Below are positions 11,140 through 27,240 of a DNA stretch of 64,000 nucleotides, in pieces. Below the pieces are notes generated by a model. The model was not told the DNA's origin and did not search any database. It was given only the letters and a program-made list of their open reading frames with translations. The position numbers and the translations under genes were made by a program. This DNA comes from Antitrichia curtipendula. Lineage: Eukaryota > Streptophyta > Bryopsida > Hypnales > Leucodontaceae. The stretch is from positions 17,814,981 to 17,878,980 of the forward strand of contig OX579640.1 in NCBI GenBank assembly GCA_951230915.1, read 5' to 3'. Position 1 is the stretch's first letter. Each line of letters opens with the position of its first letter.

Positions 11140-12529
11140 GTGATACAAGACACAGAAATCAAGGAACCTGAAAAGATTATTGATGTCGAACCACTGCTAG
11201 AGAATTCTGGCCCTTCTGCACCCCTCTTGTTCTTGGGCAATGCAGCATCTTATCGATCCCCGCTGCACTGTAGACAACAACCTGACCAAGATGAAAACTC
11301 CTTGCCCAACTTAACTGTAGCTGCCAGCAGGAAATCAGCAGTCAACTGCTTCAGTTGGTTTCCCGGCACGTTGAGCATGGGAGCCCTTTTGAAAACTTTT
11401 GCATTGTATGGATATCTTGCTTCATTGCCCAAGAGTTGAACACCTACAAAATAACGCAGGCAGGCGGTCACGCCCAACTTCTTCTAATCCTACAACAGTG
11501 GACACCGTTTTCTGTGCTTCTTCATTTCTCTAAAATGTCGAAACTATCAAAGATGGAATTTGGGGTACCTGCGCACGAGTTCCCCCTGCCTCTCAAAAAA
11601 GTTATGGATGAAAAAACAGAAATATGGAGAAGCAGCAGCAGTTTCCATTAGTCAATCGGACCCAAATCAAAACTCCCTCCTATCCTACAGTAGGAAAAAT
11701 GTTGTGAATCCAGATAAGGACATGCAGGGCGATGAAATGTCCAACTCGAAGGCGCAACCTGTGCGAACACAAACTTTGCTCCAAGATACCCACTTTCAGA
11801 AACCCCCATTCCCACGTACCAAAAGCTCTCGAGATTCGACAAGCCTGCTTCCGTAACAGACGCCGCCCCGAGTTCTTGAATCGTTGTGGGGGTACTCGAG
11901 AATGACGACAGCCTTCAAGATTCCCAAACGGTAACCAAAATGCCCACCACCTCTTGTTCCCGGTAGCCTTCTTCTGCTTGCTGGGAATTTACCGGGGCTT
12001 TACCGGGGATCCCCGGTGGCCGAAAATCGGTTGGGTCCGAGTATAATGAGAAGGACGTCTCGTAACTGTTTTCTTGCCCTGTATACTGTGGCTTTTCAAT
12101 GAGAAGAACTCGTGTGATGCCTCTTGCTTCGCTTGTACAAATCTGCTTCTTTCGGCACACAACTACACGTACTTACCGTTGCAATTTGGGAGCAGAGCTT
12201 CGAACTTGGTGTGAGGGAGTTTAGAGGTTTCAAGCTCTGTTTCAAAGTCACAGCATTCCTCTTCCCATCCTGATGTTCTGGAGATGAGAATCGTAAGACG
12301 TATCATCTGCATCTGAGAACACAAATGTGATTTGTAGCGCTCTACTATTGAGAGAATCAATATGCACGCTCTCAATAGTATATATTTTCAATGGCAAGGA
12401 AAATAGAGGATTTTCAATGGCAAAAGACGTAGAAAACAGCGGCAGAATTATTGAAAGCAATCGTCTTCTCTTCCTTCGTGCGACATCAGAGACGTCCTCA
12501 CCTGACTCGTGGTAATTTCAGTAATTGCA
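11140..12529. other. GC-richer block, unassigned open frames
   Basis: Overlapping plus-strand open frames at 11140-11439, 11355-11651 and 11560-11856 stand out from AT-rich surroundings, but no domain is recognisable and no splice model joins them convincingly. The block could be a decayed gene or part of the upstream region of the LEA_2 gene. Near 12342-12382 ctactattgagag and ctctcaatagta form an inverted pair. Confidence 0.3.
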
Positions 12530-12847
12530 AAGAGAGTTGTCAAGAACCCTCGTTGAAATCCCATTGATAAGTTCAGAAAGCAGACATCGCATATTTGCTG
12601 CAATCTTGTAGTGCCAGACGTCCATGCTCGAACATATAATCCTCCACTTGTGAATTCTGAAGCATCTGAGAGAGACTTGAAGTGTTGCAGAGAGTTGTCA
12701 AGAACCCTCGTTGAAATCCCATTCATAAGCTCAGACAGCAGACATCGCATCTTTTTCTGTAACCTTGTAGTAACAGACGTCCATGTTGGAATATATAATC
12801 CTCCACTTGTGAATTCTGAAGTGTTGAAGAGAGTGAAGGGAGTTTTG
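12530..12847 (+). repeat. Tandem duplication of about 159 bp upstream of LEA_2 gene
   Basis: Two adjacent units (about 12530-12688 and 12689-12847) share agagttgtcaagaaccctcg, cagacgtccatg and cctccacttgtgaattctga, offset by 158-159 bp with scattered substitutions. Each unit carries a TATA-like octamer (catataat at 12633, tatataat at 12792). It lies directly upstream of the LEA_2 start codon, so it probably duplicates promoter sequence. Confidence 0.8.
12792..12799 (+). promoter_or_regulatory. Candidate TATA box of LEA_2 gene
   Basis: TATATAAT about 130 bp upstream of the ATG at 12926. A second TATA-like site, tctatata, occurs at about 12883 but would leave almost no 5' leader. Transcription starts are not known. 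Confidence 0.35.
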
Positions 12848-12925
12848 CGTACAAGTACGCCGAGGTTTTTATCACAGGGTTTCTATATAGGAGATAAGTA
12901 TCTGACATCTTGGATCCCATTTCCC

Positions 12926-14948
12926 ATGGAGTACTTCCTGATGCAGGACCAGCAGAGACAACCGCTCTTCACCTTCGTAGAGTCGTCCTGTTCCTCCACC
13001 CCATACAACAATTTAGGGGCTGCATATCCTCAGCAAATGGCTTCATATCCAGCATACTACGTTGACAGTCCTTCGACTGTGCTGGACATGAGCTCCATTA
13101 GCTACGAAGATCAGCGAGCTTCGGATCGTTTGACGGAGCCCTTCAGTGCCAGTTTGTTGAGCAGGAGCACATCATTTTTGAGCAACTGTACTTCCGAGGC
13201 TGTGTCTTTACCGGACGTCTCCGCCCGTTTGCAGTCTTGGTGCAAGTCCAGACCAGCAGTGATCACCACCAAGTGGGCGACGAGTTGTGACGAGGAGGCG
13301 GGATTCGGAGACGGTGAGGAGGACAATACTCCATCAAGGTGTCGAGACATCTTCAAATCTGTTGCTTTGTGCTCGTGTCTGACAGTCTTTCTCACGGCCT
13401 TGATACTGGCTCTTTTCACTTCCATATACTGGATCGTTTGCCATCCCCTCGCACCTCGCACTACTCTCAAGGTGAGACCTTCCCTCCTCTGTCACTCCCC
13501 TTGCATTTGGTGGGATTACATCGCTCTTCTTGCATACCATTCTTGAACTTCAAGGCAGGGGACCCTTTGCTTTCTATGAATGAAGGCTCCTTTCACTGTA
13601 GTACATCTTGAATGCAAGCTCACGCATGTATTGTGGTCCACTGGAACACAAATATAAATAATTTTTTTTGTTCCAGTGATACTGTAGAAAGACCCCCTGC
13701 CATGAAGTTCAAGAATGTTATGTGGTGAACGAAATAAAGACATATAAGATCAGACAAATAGACATTATAAGCCGATTTGTGGCTTCACTGTTTGAGTCGA
13801 ACAAGAAGTGTGCACCACACCTTTCGGTTGGAGAGTTCCAATCTGTACCAAATTCAATGCCACATGGAACTCTCTGCAAAAGTCGGCAAACATATGAGCT
13901 CCATCTTCACTGGCTAATGCAGCTTCAAAAGAAAGAATAGACATAGAATGATGTGATTCTTCTGAAAATCCAGTTCTAGAAATGCTACAGAAGCCAGCAG
14001 AAATACTTGCAGCATTATATAGCAGCAAGCAAGTTTTAAAGCACTAAACGCAAACTTGAAAGTCAGATTTGATCAAGAATTGGTAGACTGAAGAGATTTA
14101 GTCCAATTAGACAATTGGACTGCTAGGTCCCTGTCTACTCTTGCTACTGACATATGTTTATTCCGGTCAGTGAACGACATGCATGACACATGAGGTCTAG
14201 ATTAAAACTGACGATTTTTGTTTTGTTGTCGAAATACAGGGGGTGGAGTTTCGAAGCTTTACCGTTCTGCAAGGATTTGATCGAACAAGTGTGCCCACTG
14301 ATTTGGTCAGCTTGGAGTCAGTGGTTAGACTTGCTTTCCATAATCCCTCTAAGCACTATGGCGCATTTGTGAGTGGTGCTGATGTAGGGCTTTCGTACCT
14401 CCCCAGACCGATAGCCCACGGCCAGGTAACCCTAAACACAAAAATAATTTTTTTCTTCTGCATGAATACAGTGGCAGTGAAAAATGACTGCAAATTCTAG
14501 TAAAACATTGATGTTACTCGGATCTTACAAGTCTACGAACTTAAAGAACTTCAAAGAACTTTCCTGCAAATAAGAAGTGCAAAACCCCTCATGTTTTCTC
14601 ATATGCTGTTTTTGATTTGATTTCTAGGTGCCCGATTTCTACCAAGACAGACATTCAAAGAGAGATGTTACAATCCAAGCCAAAGCTGAGTACGTACCGT
14701 TGTATGGAGCAGGACCTAGCCTCAAACAAGCCATAATAGAGAACCGCCACATCCCTCTGGGCCTCACAATCTCTGTGAAGTCCCATGTCAACTTGTTCGG
14801 CAGCTTGGTGAAAAAACACTTCACTGAGATCATCGCCTGCGACGTCTTATTGAACCCTAATACTGGGGTAGTGGCAGCGACGTACTGTGAGCCTCCGCAA
14901 AGACTAGAGGAACGTGAAATTCCGACATGGAGAACACCCTCTCCGTGA
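12926..14948 (+). CDS. LEA_2 / NHL (NDR1/HIN1-like) membrane protein
   Basis: Predicted type II membrane protein with an LEA_2 (LEA14/WHy-like) beta-sandwich domain. Members act in stress tolerance and defence signalling, but biochemical roles are mostly undefined. Exons 12926-13471, 14240-14425 and 14628-14948 join in phase 0 to 350 aa. Residues 1-140 are a long Ser/Tyr/Glu-rich cytosolic head. One hydrophobic segment follows (about 146-172, LCSCLTVFLTALILALFTSI). Then comes the LEA_2 region, with VLQGFDRTSVPTDLVSLESV, the alternating VRLAFHNPSKHYGAFV strand pattern and the closing IPLGLTISVKSHVNLFG...IACDVLLNP. The tail is Pro-rich. The head is longer than in typical NHL proteins. The ATG at 12926 is preferred because the upstream in-frame sequence is the tandem repeat. 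Intron 1 (13472-14239) is the longest. Confidence 0.82.
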
Positions 14949-15071
14949 GCAAAGGAGATGACCCAGCAAGTTCTTAAGCTTAATGGTCTCAATTCTCAAA
15001 GTTCCGGATTCAGAGGCAGTGAGTCTGTAAAATATAACGAGGACGCGCAACTAGCTCCATCTACTGCAAAT

Positions 15072-15090
15072 AAACCCTAAACCCTAAACC
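15072..15090. repeat. Interstitial AAACCCT telomere-type motif
   Basis: Nearly three tandem copies of the plant telomeric heptamer (AAACCCTAAACCCTAAACC). A shorter related phrase (gtttagggtttaggg) occurs near 54812. Such telo-boxes occur in plant promoters and as insertion scars; function here is unknown. Confidence 0.7.
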
Positions 15091-15216
15091 TTGAAACCCT
15101 GCAAAGCATGATTTGCAGTAAGCTAAGCAGATCTCACAACACCGACAGGATGAGATGCGTTGTCAGTAACTGTCTAGACTTCCCAACTGTAAATACTCCC
15201 ACCTCAACTGTATTAA

Positions 15217-15859
15217 CTAACCCCTAAAAGCCCAAGGCACCAAATTCTGGTGTTGGAAATACTTTGAAGTTAAGTAAGACCCAACTAAGTTGCGATTTTT
15301 AGTAGTTTCTATTTTTGACCCAAAAAAATTTGAAGTCTAGTTTAAGCATCAAAAATTCAATTTTGAAAATGAATGATTATGGTTTTTCTATTCAAGATCT
15401 CGTGCAAGGGTGTCCATTGCAAATCTAAATATTTTAGTGTTGATGGTTCTTGGAAATGAGTCTCAAATACACTAGATCTTGGAGAAAAAATCACATTAGA
15501 AATTCATTTAAAAAAATTGTAGAATAGATTTTGAGAAGCCATAAATTGATTGAGATTATGCATGTTAAGCCCTTCAAACTCATGTTTTTTTGGTGACCAA
15601 ATTTTTGGATTTGACATGTGAAAAGAGAGCTGAAAGATTTTCATAGTTTTAACACCCTCATGATCAAATATTATAATCTTTCAATCCTTAAATGATATTG
15701 TTGTGTTTTATTTTCCTATGTGATCTCTAACATGTCTAGATTGAATTTGTATGGTTACAATTCAAAAAAAATTGATAGAACTTATCAAAATGTTGTCTTT
15801 TTGTTCAATTTAGAGCAAATTCCAAGAAGCTCAAAATACCTTGGACATTTAGGGGTTAA
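15217..15859 (+). repeat. TTAA-flanked element family A, copy A1
   Basis: 643 bp. The left end is CTAA-CCCCTAAAAGCCCAAGG and the right end is the mirror CCTTGGACATTTAGGGG-TTAA, giving a 17-bp near-perfect inverted repeat. The interior is shared with A2 (25271-26024, inverted), A3 (33694-34668) and A4 (50287-50946, inverted), including gatctcgtgcaagggtgtcc and tcaaatacactagatcttgg. The open frame at 15720-15983 runs out of the element and is not believed coding. Confidence 0.8.
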
Positions 15860-15970
15860 GGTAGACAAACCTAGTACTACCCTGATTTGGAATTTGAATA
15901 CCTTGGGGCCCATTCCAAGAGGGGCATATATTTTTTCAGAGGTGTGTGCTTGTTTCACGGATAAAACCCA

Positions 15971-16132
15971 AGTGGAATTATAATTTTTCGATTAAAATTG
16001 TAATCTTTGTGAATTTTTGCAGAAAATCCAAGTGGAATTATAATTTTTCGATTAAAATTGTAATCTTTGTGAATTTTTGCAGTGGAATTATAATTTTTCG
16101 ATTAAAATTGTAATCTTTGTGAATTTTTGTAG
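15971..16132 (+). repeat. Short tandem repeat, three near-identical units
   Basis: The unit agtggaattataatttttcg, continuing to tttgtgaatttttg, begins at 15971, 16031 and 16081, so units are 60 and 50 bp. The difference is a ten-base piece (ending aaatcca) kept only after the first copy. Near-identity suggests recent expansion. No protein or CRISPR-like meaning. Confidence 0.9.
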
Positions 16133-18881
16133 TAGTCTACCATGAAATTACAAAACCTTCAATAGGTTGGAGTCATAAACGTCTCATAAACAACCCATAA
16201 CTACCTTTCCGTATATCTAATGGCACTCAAGTACTCACCAATAATGGATTTTGTTAAAATCTATAACGGATTTGGATATTTTTCTAGACAGATTTGGATG
16301 TTTTTCTAGACGAAATTGGGGCCAAAAGTAGGGGACAGAGTTGAAATCAACAGAAATTAAGTCATTTTTGTTAAAAAGTGTCGCATGTCATCTTGTGAAT
16401 GGTATGGTGTGACATAGAAATTCAATTTTGACACCTAAATGTTGAATTAGACCTTCATGTATGGTATCATGCATAGCCTTTGTGATTATTTAAGAGGTTT
16501 ATAAACCCACTAGATTCTAAATGCGTCTTTTCTTTAGGAATGAGTGACGTATTCCTTGAAATATCTATTACCATCATTGATGAGATGGGTAGGCTTAAAG
16601 GAGTTTTATTTTATGGACCTCACACCTTTGACCTCATTTCAATATTTTTCATCATTCAACTCATACGGATCAAAGAAAGCATTCACATGAAAATGCTAGT
16701 GTGCAATAAAGGGATGATTTCCACATTACAAAAGTTTAGGTGCTCAAAACGCCGGAGCCAATAAATGTGGACAAACTTCTAGTCCTTCTTCTATTTGGGA
16801 TGCTCTTTTTTGCCGTTGAAAATCTATTGTTTTCTTTCTTCTTCTTTAAATTCAATTTTAAACTTACATATCTTATACAAGTCACAACAAGTCATTAAAA
16901 AAAATCCAGATGTTTTTGCAAAAATTTAAAATTTTGATGAATTTTTGAAGGAAAGTGAAGAAAATTGATATCAAATGCAAAATAAGCTTAGAAAATCTAA
17001 AAATTTCATTATAGGTGTATATTATGGTAGAAAATATCATGGTGCGAACTATTTTCCATGTCATTTTATAATTAAATTAAACACTCAACAACATTGTGGT
17101 AATATGCCCAAAGTTGAGATGGCAATAAAATATTCAATTTAGAAAAATATTCAATTTAGAAAAATATTCAAAATAGTTACATTAGGAGTAGATACTAGAC
17201 TTAATAACATTTATTTTTTTAGTTGGACAAGTTTCAAAAAAGGTAATTTTTTTAATGGCTAAAATTCAAACCAAGAGTAAAAGATGTAGGAATTGCTAAA
17301 TACACTAAAATTCCATCTTTCATGTTATGAGGATTTAACATTTTCTTCTCTAGAATTTTTTTTCATTTCTCATTTAGGGGCTTTCTACCACAAGTGCTAT
17401 ATATACATGTAAGAAATTATTTACAAAAGATTTGGATGAAAGTCTTTAATTTCTCAAGAAGAACAAGTTGCATTTGACCATCTATTGGTCACTTTTCTAG
17501 CTCCTAACTTGTCATTTGAGTGTTAAACTTGTAACTTTATATTTGAAAATTAATAAAGCATCTCTATTGTTTAGAATAATAGCACCTTTATCAATCTTTG
17601 CTATTATCAACAATTGTAGTTTTACTTTAATAGTTTTAGTGTTTTTTTAATTTTATTGCTAGATATATAATAAAACTATATTGTGCCATTTTGTTGTTGA
17701 AAGAATACTCAATCAATATTTTTGCAAACTTCATTTTTATAATTATTAAAATTTAAGAAAAAATAACATTGAAATACATAAGTGTCATTTCAACTATGTA
17801 TTTTTGCTAAAATTATATAATTATAATATATACTAGGACAACATGACTATAATATTGATTGCAATGTTATTTGCACATTGACACAATGATCCTTTAAAAT
17901 ATACTTATTGATGAATTGCAAAACCACTAAAACCATCAATAATGAGTGAATAGAAACTTTTGCAAAATATTGACTAAATTTATCTCATTTCAAGAATTTA
18001 TGACCAATCACAATAACTTTTTTAACTTATTATTTTCATTTAAAAAAATACAAAATATAATTTTTGCTTTTAGTTGATATATATGTTATCATCTTCTATA
18101 GAGTATTTGAAGTGATCTATTTCAACTCTTGTCATAATAAAAAAGAATGCTGGTTTCTACTCCTACTAGCATTTTCAAGTCATTTCCGTCATGTGTTGAA
18201 ACCAACATCAAAAAAAAATTCTGCTAGTAGATTCAATTAGTGTCAAATAAATGTTGTACATCACAATGTTCTAATAGGAGAAAATTTATTTCCTTAATTT
18301 ATATGACATCACATCAAAGAAATAACTCCCCAGTAAGACAAATTTATATGGACAATATTAAAAATACATGTTATTTTCATCGCATCTATATTACAATTTA
18401 TGTGAGTTTTGACTCAAAATTTATCAAAAAAATTTATAAAATACAAAGTGATTCTTTTGGTATCTTAAATAAAATAAAATAATTTAAAATTTAAAATAGA
18501 CATATAAAAAATCAATGTATCTCACAATAATTGAATTAGCTTGACTAGAAGATAGATACAAAAATACAATTACTTTTGAGTTTTGACCATTTGAATTCTT
18601 CAAAGTTACATTAAAAACATGTATTCCTAATATTCTTACACTATTATAGAATCATGCCATAGTAATTTGTCCAAATAGTGTGCGAGATTATCTTGCCAAA
18701 GTCACATTGTTTATATGATGATTAACTTAATGAAAGTTGAAAATTGAACAAATATTATTGCATTGTACCAATTTCCACAAAAATAATTTTTTTGTAGTCA
18801 CACTAATTTTCTAGATGATGCTAATTCCCCTTCACTACTAGTAATAGAAAGTATACAAATGGAGAGGTTTCAAGGGTAGTT
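16133..18881. other. AT-rich intergenic desert
   Basis: About 2.7 kb, very AT-rich, with many short homopolymer tracts. Open frames at 16540, 16882 and 18240 are under 90 codons, low in complexity and without domains. No RNA gene or repeat with clear ends was recognised. Confidence 0.5.
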
Positions 18882-19133
18882 TTAACCCTTAAACATTAAG
18901 GTAGATATTTTTTTGTCTAATGGATGACAAAGAATCTTTTAGTGTAGGACAAAAATGCAACTATTCATCTTCATAATTTTGTGTGGAAAAAGGAGATCTT
19001 CTATAATACTTTGACTTCCAATGAATGCTTTTGGATTTTTTTAAACCAATGATTCCCACGATATCAAAATGGATGATTTCCACGGTCACCATTTCGTCAT
19101 TCAAGGGTCACCATTTCGTCATTTAAGGGTTTA
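18882..19133 (-). repeat. Small TTAA-flanked MITE-like element, copy S3
   Basis: Inverted relative to S1 and S2. It begins TTAA-CCCTTAAACATTAAGG at 18882 and ends with two tandem tcaaggg/taaggg ends because the terminal phrase caccatttcgtcatt is duplicated. The right-hand flank reads TTTA instead of TTAA. The interior shares gcaactattcatcttca and ggagatcttctataatact (reverse complement of S1). Confidence 0.65.
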
Positions 19134-19985
19134 GAATGTTTTGGATAAGTAAACAATAAATTAAAAGTTCTTGAAAAATCTTTTAAAGCAGAAAGGTCGC
19201 CAGTTGGCGGAAGCTTCCCTTTCCAACCCCCGAGTTCTCGACTACTGGGCCACGTTCACGTCCGCATCGCTGTTTTCTCTGGTGTGGCTTTCTTCCGCTC
19301 CTTCCTTGAGTTTTGAGCTCTCACTCCAATTCATTTGCGCTTCCGATTTACGTCTTTGAAGGTGCGTCTGCTCCACTTCTTCTTCGAATTTCACGAGCTG
19401 GATTTCAGTGCTTGCTTTTATGTTTTCGTACTGCCGCTTATGTTCAGAATTTTTACGAATTTTGCTAATCGAGTGCGTCTCTGAGACCGTCCAATTCGAT
19501 TGAGAATAAACAGGGTGTGGGGTTTTCGAGAAAGAAGGGGTTAAGCTTTTTTCGGGTGGTACGGATCTGTGGCGATTACGGGTTGAGTTTTTGGTTGCCG
19601 TGCTTTTAGTGTCTGGGATAATTGTGGTGAATTTTAGAGTGCATTCTTAGTCAATTTTGTGTGAGCTGGATTTTTGCAATCGAGTTAGAGGAAGTAGGTT
19701 ACTTTTGGGTTTGGAAATAGTTGTTGACGTTGCTTTTGGTTGACAGTTCTGTCAATTCGTCGGTAGATTTCTATTTAACCTATCAACGAGTCTATTCGAT
19801 GATATTTTTGTTTAGTTGAGGAATTGTATGAGTGGTTTGTTCTCCGTTAATGTTTTTGAAGTTTGAATTTCAATTTCATTTCTTCGTTCATGTATTCGTC
19901 AATCCTTGAAGGACAGCAGTGTCTGGTATATTGTTATGCGTATTGATGTTGAGGTCGTTTTTGCAGCCAGATCTTGTAGGTCAAG
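19134..19985 (+). promoter_or_regulatory. Glutathione reductase promoter and 5' leader with intron
   Basis: The composition turns GC-richer at about 19190. A GT-AG intron in the leader is likely, from 19362 (gaag|gtgcgtctg) to 19966 (tttttgcag|ccag), placing a short second leader exon before the ATG at 19986. Long 5' leader introns often raise expression in plants; that is general knowledge, not shown here. Confidence 0.45.
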
Positions 19986-24992
<5,007 letters not shown>

Positions 24993-25270
24993 GTTAATGA
25001 GAAGATTAGCCATTGTGAGCTGACTGTTTAGCATGACCTAAAGTTCTTTGCTCATACAAGCGCTGTTGAGTCTTGAGTATTCCATTATCCTGCTTGTTCG
25101 GAGTTGGAAACAGGGAATTGTTTATTAAGTAAATTGTTATTAGAAAGTTCGATGCCAAGTGCATCAGTGTATTTTCAGGCTGCTTCGGAACCTTTGAAGT
25201 TGCAATAACTGATTCTGGCTTTGATTTACCTGGATCCTCAGGAGTGACTTCACTGTGGAATGGGCTTGCC

Positions 25271-26024
25271 TTAACCCCTAAATGCCCAAGACCTTTTTTG
25301 AGTTTCGTGGAGTTTGCTCAAATCTAAAGAAAAATCCCAAGTTTTGATAAGTGTTACCAATGTTTTAAATTTGTAACCATACAATTTCAAACTAGGTGTG
25401 TTGTGGATCACATAGGAAAAGAAAACACATTACTTATGAATTGAAAGATTATTGTATTTGATCGAGAGGGTGTTAAAATTGTGAAAGTGATTTTGTAGTC
25501 TTTCTATCCATTTTTTACATGTCAAAATCTAAAATTGAGGTCATCAAAAAAATATGAGGTTAATCCTTGAAGGATGGATTGGTGGCCGTAGAAATCATGC
25601 ATTTCGATACCGTGTGACATCATCTACTTTGAATAAGCCAAATATATTCATTGGAAGTCAAAATATTGTAGAAGATTTTCACTTTTCACCCCTAATATTG
25701 AGGATGAATAGTTGCACTTTTGTCCTACAAGGAAAGATTATTTGTCATTCATTGGACGCAAAACGTCCTTGTTGATGTTTAAGGGTTAAGGGACATAACA
25801 TGCATAACTATAATCAATTTATAACCTCTAAAAATCTGTAATATAGATTTGCAATGGACACTCTTGTACAAAATCTTCAATAGAAAAATCATAAATGAAT
25901 TATTTAAAAATCAAATTTTTGATGCTTAAAATAAACTTCAATTTTTAAATACTAAAATAGTTTCATTTTATTTCAAGTTTAGTTGATACCAAAATATGGT
26001 GCCTTGGACATTTTAGGAGTTTAA
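25271..26024 (-). repeat. TTAA-flanked element family A, copy A2 (interrupted)
   Basis: Inverted relative to A1. It begins TTAA-CCCCTAAATGCCCAAG and ends GGTGCCTTGGACATTTTAGG followed by TTTAA at 26020-26024. It is split by the small element S2 (25560-25789). Removing S2 with one TTAA restores colinearity with A1 and A4. Confidence 0.8.
25560..25789 (+). mobile_element. Small TTAA-flanked MITE-like element, copy S2 nested in A2
   Basis: A 222-bp body between TTAA (25560-25563) and TTAA (25786-25789). It starts TCCTTGAAGGATGG and ends GATGTTTAAGGG. The host sequence reads atgagg-TTAA-[element]-TTAA-gggacataac, while the uninterrupted host copy A4 reads atgaggataaagggtcagac, so one four-base site was duplicated. 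This is direct evidence for a TTAA target duplication. Confidence 0.85.
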
Positions 26025-26714
26025 TCCCTTTAGGATGTAGAGACCATGCATAGGCTTCAATTTCTTATATTTCATGTTTTCATGTTGGTTCCCTTATGTA
26101 TTAGGCAAAATATCAAATAACAAATACATTGGCAAAGTTGTAGAGAAAATTATAAGGTTAAAAAATAAAAATTAAAGGATAGAAACTATGGCTCAGTAAA
26201 GAGCATGTTCTATATATTTACAGTGTATATAAGTTCTTTCTTGTATATTGAATAGGGATATTAAGGGGATCAAAAAATTAAAGGGACTAATTAAAGAAAA
26301 CAATAGATGTTTGAAATATGATGTACAAATAATTATTGATGTATAACAAAGGTAGATATTTATATAGTATGTAATGTCAACTAATTAGTATGGGTCCCCT
26401 TAAAGCCCCTATTTAGTGTAGAAGGCTTTGTGTTAGGCGTATTTTGCTTGAACAATACGCATTTGGCTACTGGCAAGAGTGGTCAAAAAGCAATTACCCT
26501 ATGTGCTCTACTAAGTTGTAGAATGTGTTTGTGTTGAAAATTGATTTTTCTTGGATTCTTTAATCCACTTTCACACATAAAAATATTACATTAAAAAAGT
26601 TCAGCATTGAAGTCATAAGAATTAAAACATATTTGACAATCATTTTATATACATTTGAAAGCCACTTATTGTCACAATATCAAAGTGAGGAAACAAGATT
26701 TTTATATAAGTGGG
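26025..26714. other. AT-rich intergenic, nothing recognised
   Basis: No coding or repeat structure with definable ends. A short phrase at 26437-26462 (ggcgtattttgcttgaacaa then tacgc) is a small inverted repeat. Confidence 0.4.
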
Positions 26715-27240
26715 GTTATATGAGGTAAAACAACCCAAATGGGATATGTAAATTAGGATTAGCAAGAGCTAAACTGCTCACTTAGTTAAGTCAAAAAAGT
26801 AGGAATTGTGTTCTATAAAGAACTTCAAACCTCATTTTGGTATAAGAGAATATTTTTTTTCAAAAAAAGTTGAATTAAAAAAAGTTGAAAAATTATATTA
26901 TCTTTTATTTCCAAAAATCTGTTTGAGATTTCAAGATTCTAATCAAAAGTTATGGACAAAATTAAGAGGGGTTGGAAGAGACATTTTCTTTGACATTTTC
27001 AAACATCCTCTTTGAATTTTGTCCATAACTCATGATTGGAGGATAAAACTTATAAATGGATTTTTGAAGATGAAATGTAGACCAATTTTCCAACTTTTCT
27101 TAGTTCAAAGTTTTTTGAAAAAAATTATTCTATTATGCCAAATTGAGGTTTGAAGTTCTACATTGAACACAATTAATTTATCTCGACAATGAGCGGTCAA
27201 GCTCTCATCTTCAATTTGTCCCGTACCTTTTTAGGACTCA
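26715..27240. repeat. Foldback (long inverted-repeat) element, copy F1
   Basis: The two halves are imperfect inverted copies. The left arm has caaacctcattttggtataa, aaagttgaa and aaaagttatggacaaaatt; the right arm has aattttgtccataactcatg, ttcaaagttttttgaaaaa and atgccaaattgaggtttgaa. The outer ends are ggtaaaacaacccaaatggg and a diverged mirror near 27220. The open frame at 26806-27015 lies across the fold centre and is not a gene. A second copy lies at 59783-60476. Confidence 0.7.

Noticed and set aside
12611..12925. N-terminal extension of the LEA_2 protein through the tandem repeat
   Set aside because: The frame is open, but the two repeat units would encode near-duplicate unrelated peptides and contain TATA-like boxes; the ATG at 12926 gives a normal family protein.
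15971..16132. CRISPR-like array
   Set aside because: Only three units, with no variable spacers between constant repeats, in a eukaryotic context; it is a simple tandem repeat.
26806..27015. 69-codon open frame (MCSIKNFKPHFGIREYFF...)
   Set aside because: It spans the centre of a foldback element and is explained by the inverted arms, not by coding.
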